Below the pieces are notes generated by a model, which saw only the letters and a program-made list of their open reading frames with translations, searched no databases and had not been told where the DNA came from. Of a stretch of 13,246 nucleotides of DNA, positions 6,336-13,246 are shown one piece after another (the stretch's first letter is position 1; every line of letters begins with the position of its first letter). The DNA is from CBDDRG01 sp051306415 (GTDB lineage Bacteria; Pseudomonadota; Gammaproteobacteria; Pseudomonadales; Porticoccaceae), in contig JBPPNE010000373.1 of assembly GCA_051306415.1 (NCBI GenBank), forward strand, positions 1 through 13,246, written 5' to 3'. Both the position numbers and the translations under genes were made by a program.

Positions 6336-7364
6336 ATGCAATTACCAGACGGCGCCTACATGAAGCTCAGCCCCGCGGATGAATACCCGCACGCGGCGGG
6401 AACCGCCGGGAATTTCAACGAGAGCATGTATTTCAATATCTATGACCCCGGCGCCCAAGTCGGTGGCTGGTTTCGCATCGGCAACCGGGTCAACGAAGGC
6501 TATGCCGAGATGACCAACTGCCTGTATCTGCCGGACGGCTCGGTGGCCTTCATGTTCATGCGACCGACCATCACCAGCAACAACGCCTTTGCCGCTGGCG
6601 GCATGCGCTTTACGGTGAACGAGCCCTACCAGCACCTCACCGTCACCTACGCCGGCGAGGTGCTGGTGCTGAAAAGTCCCGGCGAGATGATTGATCCCGG
6701 CCGGGCGTTCAAAAACAATCCCAAACTGCCCTGCAAGGTCGAGATAAATTATCGTGGAATATCCCCGATGTATGGCGGCGAGCCGGTCAACGCCGACGGC
6801 TCGCCGCTGGAAAACAACCCCAATACCGGGCTCTACGTCGGCCACTATGAACAGCATATTGCGGGCACCGGGATCATCACGGTGGGGGATCGCAACTGGC
6901 GGATCAACGGCCTCGGCCTGCGCGATCACAGCTGGGGACCGCGCTACTGGCAAAACGTCCGCTTCTACCGCTGGCTGCCGATGAATTTCAGCGAGAGCTT
7001 CGCCATCATGTGCCTGAATAAAACCACCGCCGATGGCACCCAGTTGGTGGGCGGCATGGTTCTCACCGACGGCCGCTACGATCTGATCCGCGATGCCCGC
7101 ATCGAATCCGAGTGGGACGCCAACTTCTACCAGACACGGCTGACGGCCTGGGCGAAAACCGACCATCGGGAATACCACATCGAGGGCCGGGTGATGTCGC
7201 TGATTCCGTTGCGCAATCGCCGCAAATTGGCCGATGACAGCGAATTGATGACGCGCATTACCGAGGGCATGACCGAGTATCGTTGCGACGGCCAAGTGGG
7301 CTACGGCCTGTCGGAATACCTCGACCAGATTGTCGATGGCAAACCCGTTGGCATTGCTTGCTGA
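6336..7364 (+). CDS. AttH/CrtC-like beta-barrel protein, probably DUF7064 type; function unknown
   Basis: A 342-residue protein, probably cytosolic, as no signal peptide or membrane segment is visible. It begins with MQLPDGAYMKLSPADEYPH, is rich in aromatic beta-strand sequence (NESMYFNIYDPGAQVGGWFRIGN), and carries GLRDHSWGPRYW at residues 194-205. An RDxSWGPR motif is typical of AttH/hydroxyneurosporene-synthase (CrtC)-like lipocalin-type proteins and of domains now listed as DUF7064/DUF7065; this assignment is from memory. No enzymatic activity is established. AGGAA at 6326-6330 supports ATG 6336. The direct repeat CAATTACCAG (6311-6320 and 6339-6348) brackets the start. The next gene begins 53 bp later on the same strand and encodes a phosphotransferase, suggesting one transcription unit through 8969. 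The protein could bind or present the kinase's lipophilic substrate, but that is inference. Confidence 0.75.
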   Translation: MQLPDGAYMKLSPADEYPHAAGTAGNFNESMYFNIYDPGAQVGGWFRIGNRVNEGYAEMTNCLYLPDGSVAFMFMRPTITSNNAFAAGGMRFTVNEPYQHLTVTYAGEVLVLKSPGEMIDPGRAFKNNPKLPCKVEINYRGISPMYGGEPVNADGSPLENNPNTGLYVGHYEQHIAGTGIITVGDRNWRINGLGLRDHSWGPRYWQNVRFYRWLPMNFSESFAIMCLNKTTADGTQLVGGMVLTDGRYDLIRDARIESEWDANFYQTRLTAWAKTDHREYHIEGRVMSLIPLRNRRKLADDSELMTRITEGMTEYRCDGQVGYGLSEYLDQIVDGKPVGIAC

Positions 7365-7417
7365 GCCAAACTCCTCGACAAGCAGCCCCGTTTCAACAGT
7401 CATTGTGCGGATAGACC

Positions 7418-8572
7418 ATGAGTAAAATCAGCGCCTCAGACCAAGCCAAAGCAGATTCCACCCACGCCTCAACGCTCGATGACAGCCAGATCGCGACGCT
7501 GCTCGGCGATGAAATCCAGACTCATCTGGGCATGACGGCAAAAGCGCCACTGACGATCACCGCGATCAGCAAGATGTCCGGTGGCGCCTCCCGCGAGACC
7601 TGGTCACTTGACGTGGAATCCACGGATACCGGTTTCGGCCAGAGCGGCCGGCTCGGGCTGATTCTGCGCCGCGATCCCGGCAACTCTTCCGGTACAGCGG
7701 GTGGCCCGGGCGATGACTGGCGCAGTGGCAAAACCACTTACTCGCTGACCCGCGACACCGAGGCTGCATTGCAGCGGGTCGTGCATGGCGCCGGCGCACC
7801 GGTCGCCCGAGTACACTTTGCGCTGCCGTCCGAGCACCCCCTCGGCGCCTGTTACGTGATGGGTCGTATCGAGGGCGAGGCGCTGGCACCGCGTATCCTG
7901 AAGGAAGCCCAATACGCCGACGCGCGCAAAATGATGGCGCGCCAGTGCGGCGAAATTCTCGCTCGCTTACATGCCATCAAGGTAAGCAGTCTGCCCGCGG
8001 GCCTCGTACACATGCCGGTGCGCGCGCTGATCGCCTACTATCGCGAGTTGATGGACGGCATCAGCGACTACTACCGCAGCGAAACCCGAGTTGGCCGCGC
8101 CGAGTACCACCCGGCGTTCGAACTCGCCTTCCGCTGGCTCGAACAGCACTGCCCGGCCGATGCCCGCACCCAGCTCGTGCACGGCGATTTTCGCAACGGC
8201 AACTTCATCGTCGGGCCGGAGGGCATTCGCGCCGTCCTCGACTGGGAGCTCGGCCACATCGGCGACGGCATGGAAGACCTGGGCTGGCTGTGCGTGCGCT
8301 CCTGGCGCTTTGGCACCAACGCCAATCCGGTGGGCGGCTTCGGCAGCCGCGAGGATCTCTTCGCCGGCTACGAGGCGGCCGGCGGCGGGCCGGTGGACCC
8401 CCAGGTCGTGCATTTCTGGGAAGTCATGGGCACGCTCAAATGGGGTGTGGTGTGCGCGTTCCAGGCCTACAAGCATATTTCGGGACTCGTCGATTCCTTT
8501 GAGCACGCGGCCATCGGCCGGCGCGCCTGCGAAACCGAAATCGACCTGCTGCAACTGATAGAGGAGGGCTGA
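7418..8572 (+). CDS. APH-fold phosphotransferase family protein (ACAD10/11-kinase-like)
   Basis: A 384-residue kinase-like protein of the aminoglycoside phosphotransferase (APH/choline kinase) fold. The catalytic Brenner motif LVHGDFRNGNF has H255 and D257, and the metal-binding Asp is D275 in AVLDWELGHIGDGMEDLGWL. The N-lobe holds the subfamily motif ISKMSGGASRETW (about residues 50-62). This subfamily resembles the kinase domain of mammalian ACAD10/ACAD11 more than antibiotic-resistance enzymes. In that pathway hydroxyacyl-CoAs are phosphorylated before an acyl-CoA dehydrogenase removes the phosphate. An equivalent role here is possible, but no acyl-CoA dehydrogenase is in the window. ATG 7418 has only a weak ribosome binding site (CGGA), so coupling to the upstream gene is possible. 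One base separates its stop from the next ATG. Resistance to aminoglycosides should not be inferred. Confidence 0.88.
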   Translation: MSKISASDQAKADSTHASTLDDSQIATLLGDEIQTHLGMTAKAPLTITAISKMSGGASRETWSLDVESTDTGFGQSGRLGLILRRDPGNSSGTAGGPGDDWRSGKTTYSLTRDTEAALQRVVHGAGAPVARVHFALPSEHPLGACYVMGRIEGEALAPRILKEAQYADARKMMARQCGEILARLHAIKVSSLPAGLVHMPVRALIAYYRELMDGISDYYRSETRVGRAEYHPAFELAFRWLEQHCPADARTQLVHGDFRNGNFIVGPEGIRAVLDWELGHIGDGMEDLGWLCVRSWRFGTNANPVGGFGSREDLFAGYEAAGGGPVDPQVVHFWEVMGTLKWGVVCAFQAYKHISGLVDSFEHAAIGRRACETEIDLLQLIEEG

Positions 8573-8573
8573 C

Positions 8574-8969
8574 ATGCCTCAAGATCGCGGTACCGCGGGA
8601 GAACTGCTCGCCGGTGTGGAAGCTTTTCTGCGCATCGAGGTGCTGCCGCAACTGAGCGGCGGCAGCATCTACAAATGCCGGGTGGCCGCCAACATTCTCG
8701 GCATCCTGCAGCGCGAAGTCGCTCTCGGTGAGCCGGCCGACGCGGCCGAACTGGGTCGGCTCGAAGCCCTGCTGGGTCGGAAAAGCCCCGCCGCGCACGT
8801 CGCCTCAGCGCTCGATGATCTCAATGCCGGGCTATGCGCCGGCATCCGCTCCGGCGCCCTCGACAGCCAGCGCGCGGCGATCTTCACCCACGTCAAACAC
8901 ACCGTGCAGGACAAACTGCGGATCGCCAATCCGCGCTATCCGGGGTTAATGGAAAGCCTTGGCGAGTGA
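8574..8969 (+). CDS. DUF6285-type small helical protein
   Basis: A 131-residue, mostly helical protein. It starts GTAGELLAGVEAFLRIEVLPQLSGG and continues YKCRVAANILGILQREVALGE, a pattern I recall from DUF6285 proteins, which are frequently encoded beside APH-like phosphotransferases and acyl-CoA dehydrogenases. No catalytic motif, signal peptide or membrane segment is seen. The start ATG at 8574 follows the kinase stop with a one-base gap, and its ribosome binding site (GAGGAGGG, 8561-8568) lies inside the kinase gene's 3' end, so the two are almost surely co-translated. A role as partner or regulator of the kinase is the simplest guess; the biochemical function is unknown. Confidence 0.82.
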   Translation: MPQDRGTAGELLAGVEAFLRIEVLPQLSGGSIYKCRVAANILGILQREVALGEPADAAELGRLEALLGRKSPAAHVASALDDLNAGLCAGIRSGALDSQRAAIFTHVKHTVQDKLRIANPRYPGLMESLGE

Positions 8970-9116
8970 ATCTGCGGCGAGCTGAGCCGACAGGCCTCTG
9001 AACTGACACCAGTGGCACCGCCAAGCCGGTCGCGCCGTCTATGTTCGAGGGCCACTGCCCACCGACGCGCATCACTGTAAGCGTCAGTCAGTTGCGCCGG
9101 ACATGTGCGGCAGTGT

Positions 9117-9146
9117 TTGCGACAGCAACCGGGATTTCACTATACT
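9117..9146 (+). promoter_or_regulatory. Sigma70-like promoter for the nucleotide-sugar dehydratase gene
   Basis: TTGCGA (9117-9122) and TATACT (9141-9146) are separated by 18 bp; each keeps most of its consensus. The likely transcript start near 9153 gives a leader of about 50 bases before ATG 9205. The position, in the 235-bp gap after the DUF6285-type gene, marks the switch from the catabolic block to the polysaccharide block. Confidence 0.6.
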
Positions 9147-9181
9147 CGCCGCAGAAAAGCACTCGCCACGGAAAAGCCGCC

Positions 9182-9208
9182 ATGAACATCCGGAGTAGGA
9201 CTACATGA
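9182..9208 (+). other. Possible 8-codon leader ORF overlapping the dehydratase start
   Basis: ATG at 9182 opens a reading frame for MNIRSRTT whose TGA stop (9206-9208) overlaps the ATG of the dehydratase in an ATGA junction. This is a typical arrangement for translational coupling. The dehydratase's own ribosome binding site (GGAGTAGGA, 9192-9200) lies within it. Its upstream CGGAAAA is a modest ribosome binding site. It may be chance. Confidence 0.25.
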
Positions 9209-11268
9209 GGGATCTGCTGACGCAACTGCCGCGACCATGGAAACAGGCACTGCTGTTCAGTTTTGACCTCTGCGCGCTCTGGCTCAGCATCGCCCTCGCC
9301 TATTTGGGGCGGCTGGGCGGGTTTGACGCCTTCGCCGACAAGTTTGATTCGTTCGCCCTCGTCTTCGCGCTGGTTCCGCTGACGACGGTGCCCTATTTCA
9401 TCCGCAGTGGCCTCTACAGCGCCGTCACCCGCCACGCCGGCCTGGAGATGATTGGCACCATCGTCCGTGCCGTCACTCTGGGCATGGTCACCTTTCTGCT
9501 GATCGACTTCCTGCTACCCCACAAGCCCCTGATCCCGCGCTCAATGCCAGTGTCCTCTTGGGCGTCGAGTATTCTGATCATGACCGGCGGCCGCTACTGG
9601 GCGGGGATCTGGCTCCACGGCCACTCGATCAAGACGATCCTGTTGCAACTGGTTGGCTTCCGCCGCCGCCGCCGCAATAGCCACAGCGCGCCAGTCGCGA
9701 TTTATGGCGCGGGCGACGCCGGCCGCCAATTGATCGCCGCGCTCGGCAAGAGCCGTAGTTATGATCCCGTCGCCTTTATCGACGACAGCCCCGAATTACA
9801 GAACACCGTGATCGCTGGACTGCGGGTCTATCCGCCGAGCGAAGTGAAAAAGATGATGGACGCGACCGGAGCACGGGAATTGCTGCTCGCCATTCCGTCC
9901 GCGAGCCGCTCGCGGCGACGCCATATCATCGAGATGTTCGAGCCCTATCAGCTGCATATCCGCACCATGCCCAGTTTTGAAGAGCTTGCCCAGGGCCGGG
10001 TCAAAGTCGAGGGCATTCGCGACGTCGAGGTTGCCGATATCCTCGGGCGCGATCCGATACCGCCGATACCCGAGCTGTTCGCTCCCTGTATCCAGGGCAA
10101 ATCCGTGCTGGTCACCGGCGCTGGCGGTTCCATCGGCGCGGAGCTGTGTCGCCAGATCATCACCGCGGCACCGGCCCGCATCGTGCTGTTGGAAAACTCC
10201 GAATACAGTCTCTACCAGATAGCGGAAGAACTGGAGCGGCTGTCGGCACAGAGCACCGCCCCGGTCGAGGTGATCCCGGTGCTTGATTCGGTCACCCAGC
10301 CCTGGCGACTGCTCGCGGTGATGAAGCGCTTTCACATTCACACCCTGTATCACGCTGCCGCCTACAAACATGTGCCCATCGTCGAGCACAACAGCCATCA
10401 CGGCTTTCGCAACAATACGCTCGGCACGCTGTACGCAGCGCAGGCGGCGATCCTGACCCAGGTCGAGAACTTCGTATTGATTTCGACGGACAAGGCGGTG
10501 CGTCCGACTAATATGATGGGGGTCACCAAGCGCATCGCCGAACTGGTGCTGCAGGCCTTCAGCCAGGAGCCGGCAGTCTGCTTCTTCGATGCCGAGCAAT
10601 TCGGCGTGAATGCCGGCACCAAGGTCGTCAACCGCACCCGCTTCACCATGGTTCGCTTCGGCAATGTCCTCGACTCCTCCGGCTCCGTGGTGCCCAAGTT
10701 TCGCCAACAGATCCGCGATGGCGGCCCGCTGACGGTCACTCACCCACAGGTCACCCGCTATTTCATGACCATACCGGAAGCCGCTCAGTTGGTGATTCAG
10801 GCCGGCTCACTGGGCAAGGGTGGCGATGTCTTCGTGCTCGACATGGGCGAGCCCGTAAAAGTCGACAAGCTCGCGCGGCAACTAATTCGTCTATCGGGGC
10901 TATCGGTACGGGATGCGGATCGCCCCGACGGCGACATTGCGATCAACTACACCGGCCTGCGTGCGGGAGAAAAACTGCACGAAGAACTCCTCATCGGCAG
11001 CGACATCCACGTTACCCAGCACCCGAAAATCCTCCGCGCCAACGAGCTGGTGATCCCTTGGTCGGCGCTGGAGCCCTTTCTGCGCCGGATCATCCAGCTC
11101 TTCGACGCCAAGGATTACCCGTCCCTGCGCACGCGTCTGCAAGCCGAACCCGCCATTGGCTATAGCCCCAATAGCGAGATCAGCGACTGGCTATTCCAGC
11201 CGGCGCCAACGGAGCCCGCCCAGCCTTCGGACACGGGATCCAAAATTATCAGGATTCGCCCCGATTGA
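9205..11268 (+). CDS. wbpM: WbpM/FlaA1/CapD-type UDP-HexNAc 4,6-dehydratase, membrane-anchored
   Basis: A 687-residue full-length long-form nucleotide-sugar dehydratase. The N-terminal about 140 residues hold roughly four hydrophobic membrane segments (for example around 13-36 and 81-105). Next is a first Rossmann domain, YGAGDAGR (GxGxxG at 168-173), and then the catalytic SDR domain with TGAGGSIG at 304-311. The motif STDKAVRPTNMMGVTK lies at 427-442. Met438 replaces the usual SDR Tyr and K442 is the catalytic Lys, as in WbpM/FlaA1 enzymes. The expected reaction is UDP-GlcNAc to UDP-4-keto-6-deoxy-HexNAc, a precursor of QuiNAc, FucNAc or bacillosamine for O-antigen or capsule; the exact product is not predictable. 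ATG 9205 has GGAGTAGGA just upstream, and a sigma70-like promoter precedes it. Its last 20 bp overlap the convergent glycosyltransferase gene. A run of five Arg codons CGC lies at about 9660-9676. Confidence 0.92.
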   Translation: MRDLLTQLPRPWKQALLFSFDLCALWLSIALAYLGRLGGFDAFADKFDSFALVFALVPLTTVPYFIRSGLYSAVTRHAGLEMIGTIVRAVTLGMVTFLLIDFLLPHKPLIPRSMPVSSWASSILIMTGGRYWAGIWLHGHSIKTILLQLVGFRRRRRNSHSAPVAIYGAGDAGRQLIAALGKSRSYDPVAFIDDSPELQNTVIAGLRVYPPSEVKKMMDATGARELLLAIPSASRSRRRHIIEMFEPYQLHIRTMPSFEELAQGRVKVEGIRDVEVADILGRDPIPPIPELFAPCIQGKSVLVTGAGGSIGAELCRQIITAAPARIVLLENSEYSLYQIAEELERLSAQSTAPVEVIPVLDSVTQPWRLLAVMKRFHIHTLYHAAAYKHVPIVEHNSHHGFRNNTLGTLYAAQAAILTQVENFVLISTDKAVRPTNMMGVTKRIAELVLQAFSQEPAVCFFDAEQFGVNAGTKVVNRTRFTMVRFGNVLDSSGSVVPKFRQQIRDGGPLTVTHPQVTRYFMTIPEAAQLVIQAGSLGKGGDVFVLDMGEPVKVDKLARQLIRLSGLSVRDADRPDGDIAINYTGLRAGEKLHEELLIGSDIHVTQHPKILRANELVIPWSALEPFLRRIIQLFDAKDYPSLRTRLQAEPAIGYSPNSEISDWLFQPAPTEPAQPSDTGSKIIRIRPD

Positions 11269-12268
11269 GTTCGCTGGATCTAAGCCAGGTCATCAGGATC
11301 AACAACGGCGCGTAGGCGATAACCACCGCTATCACACCTTCCAGCCGATCCAGCGCCACCAGCGCGGCGAGCGGCAATAGCCAGCAGCCGTCGATCACCG
11401 CCACGGCCACCGTTACCCGCCGATGTCCCCAGCGGCGCGCGGCCACCTGATAACCGTGACTGCGGTGCGCCTGGAAAATTTTTTCGCCAGCCAGCAGGCG
11501 GCGGATCAGCGCCCAGGTCGCATCGACGACAAACACGCCGAGCAGTATCAGCCAGGCCCACAGTAGGTGCGGCGCGATCGTCGCTGCATGCAGCGACAAA
11601 ATGCCGAACACCAGACCGATAAAACCGCTGCCAACATCACCCATGAAAATTCGCGCCGGCGGGAAATTCCAATACAGAAAGCCGAGCGCCGCCATCGCCA
11701 GCGACGCCGGCACCAGCGCTTCGCCTGCAGCCGCGGGCACCCACAGAGACAGCAGCGCCGCGCTCAGCCCAACCGCGACCGCCTCAACCCCGGCGATACC
11801 ATCGATGCCATCCATGAAGTTGTACAGGTTCAACAGCCAAACCAGGTAGACCGCGGCGAGCACATGCCCCAGCCACCCGAGATCGACGGTCGCGCCAGCC
11901 GCCACCAACGGCGGCAAGCCCCCGAGCCAACCCAGCGCCCACAGCGCAGCGGCAACCTGGACCGCGAGCCGCCAGCGCACCGGCACAGGGTCATGATCGT
12001 CGAGGAAACCGATAGCGGCCACGACGCTGGCGCCCAGCAGCGCCCACCACAGGCGCCAGTCAACGGCGCCCTGCAATGCAAGCGTCAGCACAGCCCCGAA
12101 GAATGTCACCACGATGGCCAAGCCACCGCCCCGGGGCATCGGCCGGCTATGGGAGCTGCGGGCGTTGGGGATATCAATGAGCCCGCGGGCGGCGGCGAAG
12201 TGCCGCAACAGGCCGGTGAGGGCTAACGACAGGCAGGCCACCAGGGCCAACAACCACCCAATTTTCAT
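11249..12268 (-). CDS. wbpL: WbpL/WecA-type undecaprenyl-phosphate glycosyl-1-phosphate transferase
   Basis: A 339-residue multi-pass inner-membrane protein of the MraY/WecA family (glycosyltransferase 4). It shows about ten hydrophobic segments and all the expected cytoplasmic-loop motifs: NARSSHSRPMPRGGG at 35-49, FLDD at 88-91, NFMDGIDGIAG at 150-160, FMGDVGS at 208-214 and AHRSHGYQ at 267-274. It transfers a HexNAc-1-phosphate, often FucNAc or QuiNAc in WbpL proteins, to undecaprenyl phosphate, starting lipid-linked O-unit synthesis. The convergent WbpM-type enzyme would supply that sugar. The start ATG is at 12266-12268, with a poor ribosome binding site. It lies 57 bp downstream of the UDP-glucose dehydrogenase on the same strand and is probably co-transcribed with it. 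The stop lies inside the 3' end of the dehydratase gene. Confidence 0.92.
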   Translation of the reverse strand: MKIGWLLALVACLSLALTGLLRHFAAARGLIDIPNARSSHSRPMPRGGGLAIVVTFFGAVLTLALQGAVDWRLWWALLGASVVAAIGFLDDHDPVPVRWRLAVQVAAALWALGWLGGLPPLVAAGATVDLGWLGHVLAAVYLVWLLNLYNFMDGIDGIAGVEAVAVGLSAALLSLWVPAAAGEALVPASLAMAALGFLYWNFPPARIFMGDVGSGFIGLVFGILSLHAATIAPHLLWAWLILLGVFVVDATWALIRRLLAGEKIFQAHRSHGYQVAARRWGHRRVTVAVAVIDGCWLLPLAALVALDRLEGVIAVVIAYAPLLILMTWLRSSELNRGES

Positions 12269-12325
12269 CGGCGGGCGCCTACGGCTAAAATCCGGCGCGG
12301 ATCAGGAACCATCGACAACGGCCGC

Positions 12326-13246
12326 TCAGGCCGGGGCTTGCACGGAATCACCCCGGCCGATGGCGTAATAGCGCAGCCCCGCGGCGTGCACCAGTGCCGG
12401 GTCGTAGAGATTGCGGCCATCGACGACGACCGGCGCCTTCAATTGCTGCTTCAGCCAACGAAAATCAAGAGTGCGAAACTGCTTCCACTCGGTGCAGATC
12501 ACCAGCGCATCGGCACCGGCCACCGCCGCGTCGCGGCTGTTCACCAGCTCCAGCGCAGAGTGTTGGGGATAAATCCGTGCCGCCTCACCCATCGCCTGCG
12601 GATCAAAGGCACGCACCCGCGCGCCCACCGCCCACAGCGCTTCCATCAGCACGCGGCTCGGCGCCTCGCGCATATCGTCAGTGTCCGGTTTGAATGACAG
12701 GCCCCAGAGGGCAATGGTTTTGTCGCGGAAATCGCCACTCAGAGCCTGATTGAGCTTGTCGAAGAGAACGCTCTTCTGCCGCTGGTTGACCGCGGTCACC
12801 GCGTTCAATAATTCCGCCTGATAGCCGACGGCTACCGCCGCCACGGACAGCGCACGGACATCCTTGGGAAAGCAGGAGCCGCCGTAACCACAACCCGGAT
12901 AGATAAAGTGAGAGCCGATACGGGGGTCGGAACCGATACCGAGGCGGACCTGTTCGATATCCGCACCGAGGCGCTCGGCCAGATTGGCCATTTCGTTCAT
13001 GAAGGTGATCTTGGTCGCCAGCATCGCGTTCGCCGCGTACTTGGTCAGCTCCGCCGAGCGGACGTCCATGAACATCAGTTTGTCGCGGTTGCGACTGTAG
13101 GGCGCATAACATTCGCGCAACAGCGCACGCACCCGTTCCGAATCAGTGCCGACAATAATCCGCGCCGCGCGGGTGAAATCCTCGATGGCCGCGCCTTCCT
13201 TCAGAAATTCCGGGTTGGAGCAGACATCGAACGGCTGCTCCATACC
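12326..13246 (-). CDS. ugd: UDP-glucose 6-dehydrogenase, 5' end beyond the window
   Basis: The frame is open at the right edge. It encodes the last roughly 306 residues of a UDP-glucose/GDP-mannose dehydrogenase; about 130-140 N-terminal residues with the NAD-binding GxGxxG are missing. Seen are NPEFLKEGAAIEDF, the linker-helix motif ELTKYAANAMLATKITFMNE, the catalytic Cys in GCGYGGSCFPKD, GLSFKPDTDDMREAPS in the UDP-binding domain, and the terminal GRNLYDP. The enzyme oxidises UDP-glucose to UDP-glucuronate in two NAD-dependent steps, feeding capsule, O-antigen or exopolysaccharide. The AMLATKITFMNE wording favours UDP-glucose over UDP-HexNAc or GDP-mannose relatives, but this is judged by eye. 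It is followed by the lipid-carrier transferase after 57 bp, with no terminator between. Confidence 0.93.
   Translation of the reverse strand, partial: GMEQPFDVCSNPEFLKEGAAIEDFTRAARIIVGTDSERVRALLRECYAPYSRNRDKLMFMDVRSAELTKYAANAMLATKITFMNEMANLAERLGADIEQVRLGIGSDPRIGSHFIYPGCGYGGSCFPKDVRALSVAAVAVGYQAELLNAVTAVNQRQKSVLFDKLNQALSGDFRDKTIALWGLSFKPDTDDMREAPSRVLMEALWAVGARVRAFDPQAMGEAARIYPQHSALELVNSRDAAVAGADALVICTEWKQFRTLDFRWLKQQLKAPVVVDGRNLYDPALVHAAGLRYYAIGRGDSVQAPA

Noticed and set aside
7418..8572. Reading the kinase as an aminoglycoside-resistance gene
   Set aside because: It shares only the fold and catalytic motifs. The N-lobe and neighbours match the ACAD10/11-like phosphotransferase type found in catabolic clusters.
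9009..9058. Inverted repeat CAGTGGC / GCCACTG as a terminator after the DUF6285-type gene
   Set aside because: The arms are 7 bp with a loop of over 30 bases and no T-run follows; it could be chance in GC-rich sequence.
11567..12226. A 219-codon plus-strand frame opposite the WbpL-type gene
   Set aside because: Its product is rich in Arg, Gln, His and Pro without any domain, while the minus strand carries all motifs of the membrane transferase.
1..13246. CRISPR arrays, tRNA or rRNA genes, transposases, phage or toxin-antitoxin genes
   Set aside because: No regularly spaced repeats, cloverleaf-like segments or matching protein families were seen on either strand.

Overview
The window is GC-rich and densely coded. 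It comes from a bacterium, most likely a Gram-negative proteobacterium; a gammaproteobacterium is my best guess. The guess rests on the WbpM/WbpL-type O-antigen genes, the Shine-Dalgarno starts, the intrinsic terminators, and foldback repeats of a kind scattered through proteobacterial genomes. No rRNA, tRNA, CRISPR array, transposase or phage gene was found.

Left part (1-8969): oxidoreductases, hydrolases and a small-molecule kinase of the sort seen in accessory catabolic or xenobiotic clusters. A frameshifted epoxide-hydrolase-like gene runs leftward off the edge (1-559). Facing it, and all on the + strand, are a short-chain dehydrogenase (796-1650), an amidohydrolase-2 family protein (2071-3216), a D-aminoacylase-like amidohydrolase (3294-4997), an aldo/keto reductase (5149-6126), and a tight three-gene unit. 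That unit is an AttH/CrtC-like protein probably of the DUF7064 type (6336-7364), an APH-fold phosphotransferase (7418-8572) and a small DUF6285-type protein (8574-8969). The substrate cannot be read from sequence. The gene set would fit oxidation, hydrolysis and phosphorylation of an alcohol, amide or lactone type compound, but this is inference.

Regulatory texture: two intrinsic terminators (3231-3260 and 5022-5055) split the left part into units. The first lies only 33 bp before the next start codon and is followed by a hairpin covering that gene's ribosome binding site. Two related foldback (MITE- or REP-like) elements lie at 1895-1966 and 6121-6281. They share an exact 22-bp segment in opposite orientation, and the second one contains the stop codon of the aldo/keto reductase.

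Right part (8970-13246): surface polysaccharide genes. A sigma70-like promoter precedes a full-length WbpM/FlaA1/CapD-type nucleotide-sugar dehydratase (9205-11268, +). Convergent to it, overlapping by 20 bp, is a WbpL/WecA-type undecaprenyl-phosphate glycosyl-1-phosphate transferase (11249-12268, -). Upstream of that on the same strand is a UDP-glucose dehydrogenase whose N-terminus lies beyond the right edge (12326-13246, -). Together they would make UDP-uronic acid and UDP-4-keto-6-deoxy-HexNAc precursors and start lipid-linked O-unit assembly.

I did not find a clearly new system. The most interesting items are the terminator/SD-hairpin arrangement before the D-aminoacylase-like gene, the three-gene kinase module, and the foldback repeat pair.
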